In this document: positions 45,474 through 54,619 of the stretch, piece after piece
Position numbering within the stretch: position 1 is the stretch's first letter
Layout of the letters: each line of letters begins with the position of its first letter
Source: an uncultured Pelagibacteraceae bacterium
Lineage (GTDB): Bacteria > Pseudomonadota > Alphaproteobacteria > Pelagibacterales > Pelagibacteraceae
Length of the DNA: 64,000 bases
Assembly (NCBI GenBank): GCA_902524545.1
Contig: CABZDW010000001.1
Coordinates: forward strand, 62,001 to 126,000
Direction: 5' to 3'
The notes under the pieces: model-generated
Databases searched by the model: none
Told to the model about the DNA's origin: nothing
Seen by the model: the letters and a program-made list of their open reading frames with translations, nothing else
Position numbers and translations under genes: made by a program

Positions 45474-46217
45474 TTGAACTTTCTTAGTTTATTGAAAAGA
45501 GGCTTAATTTATAAGCTTAAAAAAAAAATTAATGTTGATTTGGATGGAATAGAATACTCTTCCCTAGACAAGCTATTTTCTCATTACGGAACAGATAAAT
45601 CTGAATACAGTAAAGATAAAAAATTTAAAACTCACGGTTTTTCAAAATATTACGAGAAACATCTATCTTTTTTTAAAGATAAGAAAATTAAAATTTTAGA
45701 AATAGGATCATTTTCAGGAGCTTCAGCTGCTGCTTTTTCAAAATACTTTTCAAATTGTGAAATTTATTGTTTAGATATTAATATTTCTAATTTTAAATAT
45801 TATTCAAAAAAAATTCATGTATACGGTTTAGATTCATCAAATCCAGAAATGGTTACAAAATTTTTGAAAAAGATAAATCTTAAAGAAACTTTTAAATATT
45901 TTGATATAATAATTGATGATGGATCTCATAAACAAAGTGATCAATTAAATGCGTTAAATCATTTCTATGAATATCTTGTTGAAGGTGGTTTTTATGTAAT
46001 TGAAGATTATAAATTTCCAGATTATTTTAAACATCTTAATGACGTGAACGATATTAAAATTGATGAATTAACAGATCATATTTTGAAAAAAAAATTATTT
46101 TCATCCTCATTAATTTCAACTTACGTAATTAATCTTTTACTAAATACTAATAAAAATATTTATAAGTATAAAGGTAACACCGATATATCTGATATGGTCT
46201 TTATTGAAAAAAATTAG
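45474..46217 (+). CDS. Class I SAM-dependent methyltransferase
   Basis: 247 residues. 'SLDKLFSHYGTDKSEY' plus 'THGFSKYYEKHL' precede the SAM-binding 'KILEIGSFSGASAAAFSKYF' (near residue 75); 'DIIIDDGSHKQSDQ' near 140 is metal/substrate-binding in the MycE/cephalosporin-hydroxylase-like methyltransferase group that often methylates sugars. The only start available is the TTG at 45474, two bases after the rpsD stop; no ATG occurs before the conserved part. Base use is as AT-rich as the glycan genes. Substrate unknown; surface sugar methylation is possible. Confidence 0.78.
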   Translation: MNFLSLLKRGLIYKLKKKINVDLDGIEYSSLDKLFSHYGTDKSEYSKDKKFKTHGFSKYYEKHLSFFKDKKIKILEIGSFSGASAAAFSKYFSNCEIYCLDINISNFKYYSKKIHVYGLDSSNPEMVTKFLKKINLKETFKYFDIIIDDGSHKQSDQLNALNHFYEYLVEGGFYVIEDYKFPDYFKHLNDVNDIKIDELTDHILKKKLFSSSLISTYVINLLLNTNKNIYKYKGNTDISDMVFIEKN

Positions 46218-46546
46218 CTTTTAAATTTTATATTTTTTTCCTCAAAAACTTTTTTTAATTCACCACTTTCGTACATTTCTTTTAAAATATCACAGCCACC
46301 AACAAATTCTTTTTTTACATAAAGTTGAGGGATAGTAGGCCAATCACTAAAAATTTTGATTCCCTCTCTGATTGATTGGTCTTCAAGAACATTTACACTT
46401 TTAAAATTCACCTCTAAAATTTTAAGAATGTTTGTGACTGCCATCGAGAATCCACACTGTGGCGCATCTGGAGTTCCCTTCATAAATAAACATACATCGT
46501 TAGTATCGATATGATTTTGAATTATATTTTTTGTTTTATCATCCAT
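46214..46546 (-). CDS. grxD: Monothiol glutaredoxin
   Basis: 110 residues, with 'LFMKGTPDAPQCGFSMAV' holding the single-Cys CGFS active site near residues 32-35 and 'DWPTIPQLYVKKEFVGGCDI'. CGFS glutaredoxins carry a [2Fe-2S] cluster with glutathione and partner BolA in iron-sulfur delivery. The bolA gene is directly upstream and shares its last base, so the partner pair is co-translated. Confidence 0.95.
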   Translation of the reverse strand: MDDKTKNIIQNHIDTNDVCLFMKGTPDAPQCGFSMAVTNILKILEVNFKSVNVLEDQSIREGIKIFSDWPTIPQLYVKKEFVGGCDILKEMYESGELKKVFEEKNIKFKS

Positions 46547-46776
46547 TATTGTTCCTTTGTTTTAATAGCTAAGGCATGTAATTCATTGCCCATTCTTCCT
46601 TTTAATGAATTATAAACCATTTTGTGTTGCTCAATTTTACTTTTTCCAACAAATTGAGATGATGTTATCGTAGCAGAATAATGATTACCATCTCCGGCTA
46701 AATCTTGTATTTCAATTGAAGCGTCTGGCATTGCTTCTTTGATAAACCTCTCAATTTCTTTTAAATCCATTGCCAT
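46546..46776 (-). CDS. bolA: BolA family protein
   Basis: 76 residues from the ATG at 46776 ('MAMDLKEIERFIKEAMPDAS'), which is two bases after the purL stop and matches family N-termini; a longer reading from 46803 would overlap purL by 25 bases and add nine non-conserved residues. 'DLAGDGNHYSATITSSQFVGKSKIEQHKMVY' includes the conserved His used in cluster binding. Partner of GrxD. Confidence 0.92.
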   Translation of the reverse strand: MAMDLKEIERFIKEAMPDASIEIQDLAGDGNHYSATITSSQFVGKSKIEQHKMVYNSLKGRMGNELHALAIKTKEQ

Positions 46777-46778
46777 AA

Positions 46779-48968
46779 TCAAAGCATATAACTCTTTAGC
46801 CAATTAGTATTATATGATTTTAATTCGTCAATTGTTAGTTTCGTCTTTTGATCAATTATCATCTCTTTATCGATAATTTTACCTATCTCATCATAATGTA
46901 CTGAATTTTTATCTAAGATTTTTGATACTTCTTTGAAATCTTTTGGATTTATTTCAATTAAATATCTTCCTTGATCTTCAGCAAAAAAGTATTCAATTTC
47001 ATTAATTAAAAATTTTGGTTTTTTTATTTGTATACCCTTGTTACCTTTTATACACATTTTGCTTATTGCTGTAATTATTCCACCCAGAGATACATCATGG
47101 GCACTTTTAATGAAATTTTTGTCTATTAAATTTAGTAAAGTCATGCCATTGTTCTTTTCATTAAATAAATTTACCTCAGGTGGGGGTCCATTATTCTCAT
47201 TTAATATAATTCTTGATAATAAACTTTGATCAATATGACCCTCCGTTTTACCAATCACTAATACAATATTTTCGATTTCCTTAAAATCCATTGTGATCAT
47301 TTTTTTGTAATCTTTAATCAAACCTACACCTCCTATTGTAGGAGTTGGTTTAATTCCGATGTCTTTAGTTTCGTTATAAAAAGATACATTTCCTGAGACA
47401 ACAGGATAATCTAAATACTTGCATGCTTCACTAATACCCTGAACACATTCGACAAACTCACCTATATTTTCCTCTTTCTCCGGGCTTCCAAAATTTAAAC
47501 AATTTGTAACTGCTATGGGTTTTGCACCTACTGAGATTAAATTTCTCCAAGTTTCACAAACGACTTGTTTCCCCCCTGTAAGTGGATGTGCCCAACAATA
47601 ATTTGCAGATGAATCAACTGTAGCAGCTATAGCCTTATCTGTTTTGTGAATTCTTACTACCCCTGAATCTCCACCTGGTTTTTGTATAGTATCACCCATT
47701 ACCGTGTGATCATATTGTTGCCAAATCCATTCTTTACTACAAACGTTTGGACTGGATAAGATTTTTTTTAATGTATCTTTGATTTTAAGACTTTTAAATA
47801 GTGTTTTATTTGTTTTATTTTTTTTTGGTAATTTTGATTTTTTCCATTTTCGATCATACATCGGAGAATTTTCAACCAATGTATTAACTGGAATATTAGC
47901 TACTTGTTTGTTATCAAAAAATAATTCTATATTCTTTGTATTGGTTGTTTTTCCAATTATAGCAAAATCTAAATTCCATTTATCAAATATTTTTTTGGCT
48001 ATTTCCTCTTTACCACTCTCAAGCACTATAAGCATTCTTTCTTGGCTTTCTGATAACATAATTTCGTAAGGTGTCATTTTAGTTTCTCTACACGGGACTT
48101 TGTTTAAATTAATTTCAATACCTAAATTTCCCTTTGATGCCATTTCAATACTTGAAGAGGTTAGACCTGCAGCCCCCATGTCTTGAATTGCAATTATAGA
48201 GTCTCCATACATTAATTCCAAACACGCTTCTAATAGAAGTTTTTCAGTAAAAGGATCCCCAACTTGCACAGTTGGTTTTTTTTCCTCAATTTTATCGTCG
48301 AAACTTGCTGAAGCCATACTTGCTCCATGAATTCCATCCCTACCAGTTTTTGATCCAACATATATAACTGGTTTATTTAAACCAGTGGCCTTAGAGTAAA
48401 ATATCTTATCTTTTTTAACCAGCCCCAAAGTCATTGCATTTACCAAAATATTTCCATTATACGATCTATCAAAAGAGGTTTGTCCCGCTATCGTAGGTAC
48501 TCCCATGCAATTACCATAACCACCAATTCCATTAACGACACCTCTTAATAAATTTTTTGTTTTTTTATTTTGGGTTGATCCAAAATGGATTGAATTTAAG
48601 TTAGCAATGGGTCTTGCGCCCATAGTAAAAACATCTCGCATAATTCCACCAACTCCAGTAGCAGCCCCTTGATATGGCTCAATAAATGATGGATGATTAT
48701 GACTTTCGATTTTAAAAACTATTGCATCTCCATCTTCAATATCAATAACCCCTGCATTTTCCCCTGGTCCTTGAATTACTTTTTTTCCTTTTGTGTGTAA
48801 TTTTTTCAAATGAATTCTTGAAGATTTATAAGAGCAATGTTCATTCCACATCGCTGAAAATATACCTAACTCGGTAATGTTAGGTATTCTCTTCAACAAT
48901 TTACAAATTTTTTTGTATTCATCTGATTTTAAACCATGTTCGATAGCAATTTTTTCGTTAACAAGCAT
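46779..48968 (-). CDS. purL: Phosphoribosylformylglycinamidine synthase subunit PurL
   Basis: 729 residues, the small PurL type that works with PurQ (glutaminase) and PurS. '[11 protein letters not shown]', '[10 protein letters not shown]', '[22 protein letters not shown]', and '[10 protein letters not shown]' are diagnostic. Uses ATP and ammonia to make FGAM. All three subunits are in this operon, in order purS-purQ-purL. One base is shared with purQ. Confidence 0.96.
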   Translation of the reverse strand: MLVNEKIAIEHGLKSDEYKKICKLLKRIPNITELGIFSAMWNEHCSYKSSRIHLKKLHTKGKKVIQGPGENAGVIDIEDGDAIVFKIESHNHPSFIEPYQGAATGVGGIMRDVFTMGARPIANLNSIHFGSTQNKKTKNLLRGVVNGIGGYGNCMGVPTIAGQTSFDRSYNGNILVNAMTLGLVKKDKIFYSKATGLNKPVIYVGSKTGRDGIHGASMASASFDDKIEEKKPTVQVGDPFTEKLLLEACLELMYGDSIIAIQDMGAAGLTSSSIEMASKGNLGIEINLNKVPCRETKMTPYEIMLSESQERMLIVLESGKEEIAKKIFDKWNLDFAIIGKTTNTKNIELFFDNKQVANIPVNTLVENSPMYDRKWKKSKLPKKNKTNKTLFKSLKIKDTLKKILSSPNVCSKEWIWQQYDHTVMGDTIQKPGGDSGVVRIHKTDKAIAATVDSSANYCWAHPLTGGKQVVCETWRNLISVGAKPIAVTNCLNFGSPEKEENIGEFVECVQGISEACKYLDYPVVSGNVSFYNETKDIGIKPTPTIGGVGLIKDYKKMITMDFKEIENIVLVIGKTEGHIDQSLLSRIILNENNGPPPEVNLFNEKNNGMTLLNLIDKNFIKSAHDVSLGGIITAISKMCIKGNKGIQIKKPKFLINEIEYFFAEDQGRYLIEINPKDFKEVSKILDKNSVHYDEIGKIIDKEMIIDQKTKLTIDELKSYNTNWLKSYML

Positions 48969-49651
48969 TATTTAATGTTATTTAAAAGATTTTTAAAAAA
49001 GATGGATCCATCTTCTCCGGACAAACTTTCATCTATCATTCTTTCAGGATGAGGCATCATGCCTAAAACATTTTTTTCTTTATTAAAAATACCTGCAATA
49101 TTTTTAATTGAGCCATTAGGATTCATTTGATCATTTGTATTGCCATTTTGATCACAGTAATAAATAGCTATTTGATTATTATCTTCAATCTCTTTGAGTT
49201 GATCGTTGGTACAAAAATAATTACCCTCATTATGAGCTATATGAAATTCCAAAACTTTTTTATCAAGATTTTTAAAAAAAATGTTCTCTTTGTTGTCAAC
49301 TTTCACGTGGACATTTTTACAAATAAACTGAAGATATTTGTTTCTTAATAATACTCCAGGCACTAATTTGGACTCAACTAAAATTTGAAAACCATTACAA
49401 ATTCCCATAACCAATCCTCCCGATTTTGCAAAATTAATTACTGAATGCATAATTTTTGATTTTGAGGCCATACTGCCACAACGTAAATAATCACCGTAAG
49501 AAAAACCACCAGGCAAAACAATCAAATCACTTTTGGGCAATTCTTGATCATTATGCCAAATCATTTTATTTTTAAATCCAAATTTTGTTAGAGCCACATC
49601 CATGTCTCGATCACAATTTGAACCAGGGAAGGTTATAACCGACGATTTCAT
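48968..49651 (-). CDS. purQ: Phosphoribosylformylglycinamidine synthase, glutaminase subunit PurQ
   Basis: 227 residues of class I glutamine amidotransferase. '[13 protein letters not shown]' at the N-terminus, the nucleophile Cys in '[10 protein letters not shown]' near residue 85 and the His/Glu pair in 'PHPERM' near 200. Supplies ammonia to PurL. Three bases after purS. Confidence 0.96.
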   Translation of the reverse strand: MKSSVITFPGSNCDRDMDVALTKFGFKNKMIWHNDQELPKSDLIVLPGGFSYGDYLRCGSMASKSKIMHSVINFAKSGGLVMGICNGFQILVESKLVPGVLLRNKYLQFICKNVHVKVDNKENIFFKNLDKKVLEFHIAHNEGNYFCTNDQLKEIEDNNQIAIYYCDQNGNTNDQMNPNGSIKNIAGIFNKEKNVLGMMPHPERMIDESLSGEDGSIFFKNLLNNIK

Positions 49652-49654
49652 TAA

Positions 49655-49897
49655 TTATTGTGTTTCAATAATTTTGTAGTTTTCAATAACAAGATTAGCT
49701 AAAAGTTTTTTACACATATCTTCCACAAGATCTTTAGCTTTTTTTGGATCATTTTCTTTAACATCAATTTCAAAATACTTTCCTTGTCTAACTTCATTGA
49801 CAGAATTAAAACCCATACTATCTAATGTCTCATGAATTACCTTGCCTTGTGGATCTAAAACATCCTTTTTTAGAGTTATTACTGCAGAAACTTTCAT
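49655..49897 (-). CDS. purS: Phosphoribosylformylglycinamidine synthase subunit PurS
   Basis: 80 residues: 'VITLKKDVLDPQGKVIHETLDSMGFNSVNEVRQGKYFEIDV' matches PurS, the small adaptor that joins PurQ to PurL. Start overlaps the purC stop by four bases. Confidence 0.95.
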   Translation of the reverse strand: MKVSAVITLKKDVLDPQGKVIHETLDSMGFNSVNEVRQGKYFEIDVKENDPKKAKDLVEDMCKKLLANLVIENYKIIETQ

Positions 49898-50679
49898 TTT
49901 CGCCTCTTTTTAATTGAGGATAGTTTAGTAACATTTACTGCAGAAACATTAGATTGCTCATGTAGAATTCCAAGTCTTTTAGCAACTTCGGTATACGCAG
50001 GTAATAAATCTCCTAAATCTTTTCTAAATCTATCTTTATCAAGTTTCTTGTCAGTTGCAGAGTCCCACAATCTACAAGTATCAGGGCTTATTTCATCAGC
50101 CAAAATTATTTCTTTTCTACCATCAATTTTAGTTCGCCCAAATTCTAATTTAAAATCAATTAATTTTATTCCGACTCCTCTAAACATTCCAATCATAAAA
50201 TCATTAATTCTAAAAATAGTTTTTTTTATTTTTTCAATTTCTTTTTTATTTGCCCAATCAAATGCGTAAATATGATCCTCTGAAATTAAAGGATCACCAA
50301 GCTTGTCATCTTTTAAACAGTATTCAATTAAAGGCTCTTTTAGTACAGTTCCATCTTCTATTCCAAGTCTTTTGGTTAAAGATCCTGTCGCTACATTTCG
50401 AATAATAAATTCAATTGGAATTATTTCTACAAATTTAATCAATTGTTCTCTCATGTTTAGTCGTTTGACTAAATGATTTTCAATACCAATTTGAGATAAA
50501 TTTGTAAGTATATGTTCAGAAATTCTATTATTTAGAACTCCTTTACCCTCAATAGTAGTTCTTTTTTCATTATTAAATGCTGTAGCATCATCTTTAAAAT
50601 ATTGGATTACTAAATTTTTATCTGAGGTCGAATAAATTATTTTTGCTTTTCCCTCGTAAAGTTTCTTACCCTTTTTCAT
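49894..50679 (-). CDS. purC: SAICAR synthetase
   Basis: 261 residues. 'LYEGKAKIIYSTSDKNLVIQYFKDDATAFN' N-terminal ATP-grasp-like part, 'VRNVATGS' and 'LADEISPDTCRLWD' are signatures of phosphoribosylaminoimidazole-succinocarboxamide synthase. A basic C-terminal tail 'KLSSIKKRRK' extends past the fold. One base is shared with purB. Confidence 0.95.
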   Translation of the reverse strand: MKKGKKLYEGKAKIIYSTSDKNLVIQYFKDDATAFNNEKRTTIEGKGVLNNRISEHILTNLSQIGIENHLVKRLNMREQLIKFVEIIPIEFIIRNVATGSLTKRLGIEDGTVLKEPLIEYCLKDDKLGDPLISEDHIYAFDWANKKEIEKIKKTIFRINDFMIGMFRGVGIKLIDFKLEFGRTKIDGRKEIILADEISPDTCRLWDSATDKKLDKDRFRKDLGDLLPAYTEVAKRLGILHEQSNVSAVNVTKLSSIKKRRK

Positions 50680-51971
50680 TATTTGAAAACCCGCTTAAAA
50701 ATTAGATTTACATTTTTAAAGTGTTTAGAATAATTAAAGATAGACTTTAATTTTTTAATTGAAATTTTACTCATTATTAACTTGTCAGATTGGATAATAT
50801 TAAGCAAATCTAAATTTTCAGCAAAACATTTTTTTGCATATCCTTGAACTAAATTATAGGATTTCTCCCTTGTGATACCAGTTTTTGTCAGCTCTAGCAT
50901 TACTTCTTGTGAAAAAATTAGCCCTTTAGTTAGATTAAGATTTTCTAGCATTTTTTTTGGATAAACAATCATATTATCTAAAACAACTGCTAATCTTGTA
51001 AGAGCAAAATCTAAAGTAATATTTGCATCAGGACCAATATTTCTCTCTACACTTGAATGTGAAATATCTCTTTCATGCCAAAGTGCAATATTTTCAAGCG
51101 CTGGAACAACAGTGCTTCTTACCATTCTTGCTAGTCCCGTTAAATTTTCACTTAAAATTGGATTTTTTTTATGAGGCATCGCAGACGAACCCTTTTGACT
51201 TTTAGAAAAGTATTCTTGCAATTCGTAAACTTCTGATCTTTGTAAATGTCTTATTTCTATTGCAACCCTTTCTACACTTCCTGCAATGATACCTAAAACT
51301 GAAAAATAAAACGCATGTCTATCTCTTGGGATTATTTGAGTAGAGATTGGTTCAACTTTTAATCCGAGTTTTTTTGCAACATATTTCTCAACATTAGGAT
51401 TTACATTTGCAAATGTTCCAACAGCTCCAGAAATTGCACAAGTTGATATTTGATCTATAGCGTGAACTAATCTTTCTCTATTTCTTTTGAATTCTTCATA
51501 AAAGGAAGCTAATTTTAATCCAAATGTTATTGGCTCAGCATGAATTCCGTGACTACGTCCAATACAAGGAGTAAATTTATATTTTTTAGATTGTTTTTTT
51601 AATACTTTTAAAATTTGATCTATGTCTTTTAAGATAAATTTTCCTGATTGAACTAATTGAATATTAAAACTTGTATCCACTACATCAGATGATGTCATAC
51701 CAAGATGCAGATATCTTGCTTTAATTCCTGCCTTTTCTGTTATGGAAGTTAAAAAAGCAATTACATCATGTTTAACTTTACTCTCAATTTGGTGAATTCT
51801 TTTTACATTTATCCTAGCTTTTTTCCTAACTATTGATGAGACCCCTTTTGGTATTTGATCAAGTTTTTCCATTGCTTGAGCTGCAGCAATTTCAACATCT
51901 AACCAAATTTTATATTTATTTTCTTCAGACCAAATATCAGTTAGTTCTTTTCGCGAGTATCTTTTAATCAT
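50679..51971 (-). CDS. purB: Adenylosuccinate lyase
   Basis: 430 residues of the fumarase/aspartase superfamily. 'GMTSSDVVDTS', 'RSHGIHAEPITFG', and the flexible loop 'KGSSAMPHKKNPI' with its catalytic Ser (near residue 260). Acts on SAICAR and adenylosuccinate. Follows map by three bases. Confidence 0.96.
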   Translation of the reverse strand: MIKRYSRKELTDIWSEENKYKIWLDVEIAAAQAMEKLDQIPKGVSSIVRKKARINVKRIHQIESKVKHDVIAFLTSITEKAGIKARYLHLGMTSSDVVDTSFNIQLVQSGKFILKDIDQILKVLKKQSKKYKFTPCIGRSHGIHAEPITFGLKLASFYEEFKRNRERLVHAIDQISTCAISGAVGTFANVNPNVEKYVAKKLGLKVEPISTQIIPRDRHAFYFSVLGIIAGSVERVAIEIRHLQRSEVYELQEYFSKSQKGSSAMPHKKNPILSENLTGLARMVRSTVVPALENIALWHERDISHSSVERNIGPDANITLDFALTRLAVVLDNMIVYPKKMLENLNLTKGLIFSQEVMLELTKTGITREKSYNLVQGYAKKCFAENLDLLNIIQSDKLIMSKISIKKLKSIFNYSKHFKNVNLIFKRVFK

Positions 51972-51974
51972 TAA

Positions 51975-52748
51975 TTATAAGTATGGGGGCTTAGAATAAC
52001 CTTTAGCAGATTCTGTAAATATTTCATAACCATTTTCAGTAATTCCAACAGTATGCTCAAATTGTGCAGATAAAGATTTGTCTTTTGTAACTGCAGTCCA
52101 CCCATCATTAAGCATTTTAACATTAAATTTACCGGCATTAATCATTGGTTCTATTGTAAATGTCATCCCAGGTTTTAATTCCATACCTGTATTCTTTGTT
52201 CCATAATGTAAAATGTTTGGTGGTTCATGAAATGATGTACCTATCCCATGACCACAAAAATCCTTAACTACAGAAAATCCTTTTTCTTCAATATAAGATT
52301 GTATTTCATGACCAATATCTCCAAGTTTAATACCAGGTTTTAAGATGTTAATTGCTTTCATCATAGACTGATAAGTTGCATCAATTAGATTGTTTAATTT
52401 TACCGAAGTTTTTCCAACACAAAACATTCTACTTGTATCTCCATAATGTTCATTAATGATAGCAGTTACATCTACATTAAGCGCATCTCCTTCAACTAAA
52501 ACTCTATCCTCTGAGGGCACACCATGACACACAACATGATTAAGAGATGTACATAAAGATTTAGTAAAACCACGATAATAAAGTGGGGCAGAGTGGCCAC
52601 CATTATCTTTTATAAACTCGTAGCCAAGCTTATCTATGTAAGCTGTTGAAATACCTTCTTTAATATTTTCCGTTAACATGTCTAAAGTTTGTGAAGCTAG
52701 CTTTCCAGCTATTCTCATTTTTTCAAATTTTTCAGTATAATTACTCAT
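51975..52748 (-). CDS. map: Methionine aminopeptidase, type I
   Basis: 257 residues. The five metal ligands Asp-Asp-His-Glu-Glu are in 'NVDVTAII', 'YGDTSRMF', 'CGHGIGTSFHEPP', 'TIEPMI' and 'QFEHTVG', unlike the degenerate M24 protein at 10.7 kb. Removes N-terminal Met from nascent proteins. The ATG at 52748 is preferred to a TTG one codon earlier. It overlaps the sfsA end by eight bases. Confidence 0.95.
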   Translation of the reverse strand: MSNYTEKFEKMRIAGKLASQTLDMLTENIKEGISTAYIDKLGYEFIKDNGGHSAPLYYRGFTKSLCTSLNHVVCHGVPSEDRVLVEGDALNVDVTAIINEHYGDTSRMFCVGKTSVKLNNLIDATYQSMMKAINILKPGIKLGDIGHEIQSYIEEKGFSVVKDFCGHGIGTSFHEPPNILHYGTKNTGMELKPGMTFTIEPMINAGKFNVKMLNDGWTAVTKDKSLSAQFEHTVGITENGYEIFTESAKGYSKPPYL

Positions 52749-53439
52749 CAATAATTTTTATTTTTTTATCTATATAAATTTTTTTAGAACTAATGTTACA
52801 TCTATAAGCCAAAAAATTTACTCCAGCTTTTTTTGCTATTAAATAATTTTCATAGTACTTACTATCAATATCTTTTGCTATTTTAAAGTATTCCATATTT
52901 TGTATTTGAACTAGAAATATTAAGTAAGACTTATAACCTTTTTTTATGGCATCAATAAGGGTAAGTAAATGTTTTGATCCTCTAGTAGTAATAGCATCTG
53001 GAAACTCAGCTGTTTTTTTATCTCTAAAAAATGTTACATTTTTTACTTCTAAGAAACTTTTTTGACCTTTTTTTTCAATTAAAAAATCAAATCTAGTCTC
53101 TTTATTAAAAAAAACTTCTGAATTAATCTTATCGTTATTTTTGAATTCCTTGACTAGGTTATTATCTAGTCCGTGACGTACAATTTTATTTGCTCTATGA
53201 GTATTTATTCCGACAAAGTTTTTTTTGGCCTTAATAATTTCTAGACCATATTTTAATTTTCTTTTTGGATCATCATGCTTGAATAAATGCACTTCATTAC
53301 CTTCATCTAGCAAACCTTTCATAGATCCAGTATTTGGACAATGTGCAGTGACAATTTCTTTATTTAGATTTACATCAACAAAAAAACGCTTATATCTTTT
53401 GATTAATTTGCCTTTTAATAAAGACCTGGTAAATTCCAT
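52741..53439 (-). CDS. sfsA: Sugar fermentation stimulation protein homolog
   Basis: 232 residues. 'MEFTRSLLKGKLIKRYKRFFVDV' matches the SfsA N-terminus and fixes the start at 53439; 'AHCPNTGSMKGLL' and 'FLEVKNVTFFRDKKTAEFPDAITTRGSKHL' are the family core. SfsA binds DNA non-specifically and resembles nucleases; its role is not clear. First gene of the long reverse purine operon; only 20 bases separate its ATG from that of the divergent CinA-like gene. Confidence 0.9.
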   Translation of the reverse strand: MEFTRSLLKGKLIKRYKRFFVDVNLNKEIVTAHCPNTGSMKGLLDEGNEVHLFKHDDPKRKLKYGLEIIKAKKNFVGINTHRANKIVRHGLDNNLVKEFKNNDKINSEVFFNKETRFDFLIEKKGQKSFLEVKNVTFFRDKKTAEFPDAITTRGSKHLLTLIDAIKKGYKSYLIFLVQIQNMEYFKIAKDIDSKYYENYLIAKKAGVNFLAYRCNISSKKIYIDKKIKIIDE

Positions 53440-53459
53440 ATTCGAATTATACATATAAA

Positions 53460-54209
53460 ATGAGTAAAAACACAAAAGTAAATGCTGCGATATTAATCAT
53501 CGGTAACGAAATTCTTTCTGGTCGAACTCAAGACACTAACACAAGTACATTAGCAACATGGCTAAACTCTATCGGTGTTAAAGTTAATGAAGTAAGAATA
53601 ATTCCAGATCAAGAAAGAATAATTATAGAAACTTTAAATATTTTAAGGAAATCTAATAATTATGTTTTCACAACAGGTGGTATAGGTCCAACTCATGATG
53701 ACATTACAGCTCAAACAGTTGCTAAGGCTTTCGGTCTTAAATACGAGCTTCATAAAGAAGGATATAAAATATTAGAAGCTTATTACAAGCCAGGTGAGTT
53801 TAACGAAGGAAGACAAAAAATGGTTTGGATGCCTGAAAATGCAGAGTTAATTCTCAATCCAACTAGTGGAGCCCCAGGTTTTAGTGTGGAAAATGTTTTT
53901 TGTTTACCAGGGGTACCATCAATTATGAAATCAATGTTGGGTGGATTAAAGAATAAGATAGTTGGGGGTGACCCTATCTTAAGTCACACTATTAGTTTAA
54001 AAACAGTAGAAAGTGAAATTGCAAATTCTTTAACAAAAGTACAAGAGCAAAACCAAGATGTTGAGATAGGAAGCTACCCATTCTTCCATGCTGGCAAACT
54101 TGGAGTTTCAATAGTGCTTCGTTCAGAGAATCAATCTAAAATTGATCAATGTAATTCTCAAATATTAAAATTTGTTAGTGATAAAAAAATAGAAGTTGTC
54201 GATAGGTAA
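53460..54209 (+). CDS. CinA-like molybdopterin-binding domain protein
   Basis: 249 residues, only the N-terminal MoCF/MogA-like domain of CinA: 'AAILIIGNEILSGRTQDTNTSTLATWLNSIG' and 'VFTTGGIGPTHDDITAQTVA' near residues 76-95, then 'PGVPSIMKSM'. The C-terminal NMN deamidase (PncC) domain of full CinA is missing. Such stand-alone proteins may act in nucleotide-pyrophosphate clean-up or NAD recycling. The next gene starts on the base after its stop. Confidence 0.87.
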   Translation: MSKNTKVNAAILIIGNEILSGRTQDTNTSTLATWLNSIGVKVNEVRIIPDQERIIIETLNILRKSNNYVFTTGGIGPTHDDITAQTVAKAFGLKYELHKEGYKILEAYYKPGEFNEGRQKMVWMPENAELILNPTSGAPGFSVENVFCLPGVPSIMKSMLGGLKNKIVGGDPILSHTISLKTVESEIANSLTKVQEQNQDVEIGSYPFFHAGKLGVSIVLRSENQSKIDQCNSQILKFVSDKKIEVVDR

Positions 54210-54614
54210 ATGCTTTATTTTGCTTACGGAAGTAATCTTCATCATTTTCAAATGAAGAGAAGATGTAAAGATAGTTCTTTTATTAAAAAGATTAATCTTA
54301 AGGATTTTAGATTAACTTTTAGAAGCAAGTATAGAGCCGCTGATATTGAACCAAAAAAAAATTCCATAGTACCGGGAGGCTTATTTGAAATTTCTAGGAG
54401 CGATGAAAAAAAACTAGACGTTTATGAAGACTACCCAATTTTATATAAAAAGTATTATTTCTCACATTATGGAAAGAGAGTTATGACTTATACAATGGTT
54501 CAAAAAACCAGTTTTAGATTTCCAACTGAAAGATATTTAAATGTTGTAAAATGTGGATACAAAGATTGTAAACTTGATCAAAAATATTTAGAACAAGCAT
54601 TATCAAATAAATAA
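54210..54614 (+). CDS. Gamma-glutamylcyclotransferase-like protein
   Basis: 134 residues. 'LYFAYGSNLHHFQMKRRC' holds the YGSN substrate loop and 'LDVYEDYPILYKKYYF' the acidic residue expected at the catalytic position. The family releases 5-oxoproline from gamma-glutamyl amines or peptides. Real substrate unknown. Coupled to the CinA-like gene, and converging on the GH13 gene with five bases between. Confidence 0.8.
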   Translation: MLYFAYGSNLHHFQMKRRCKDSSFIKKINLKDFRLTFRSKYRAADIEPKKNSIVPGGLFEISRSDEKKLDVYEDYPILYKKYYFSHYGKRVMTYTMVQKTSFRFPTERYLNVVKCGYKDCKLDQKYLEQALSNK

Positions 54615-54619
54615 ATTTT

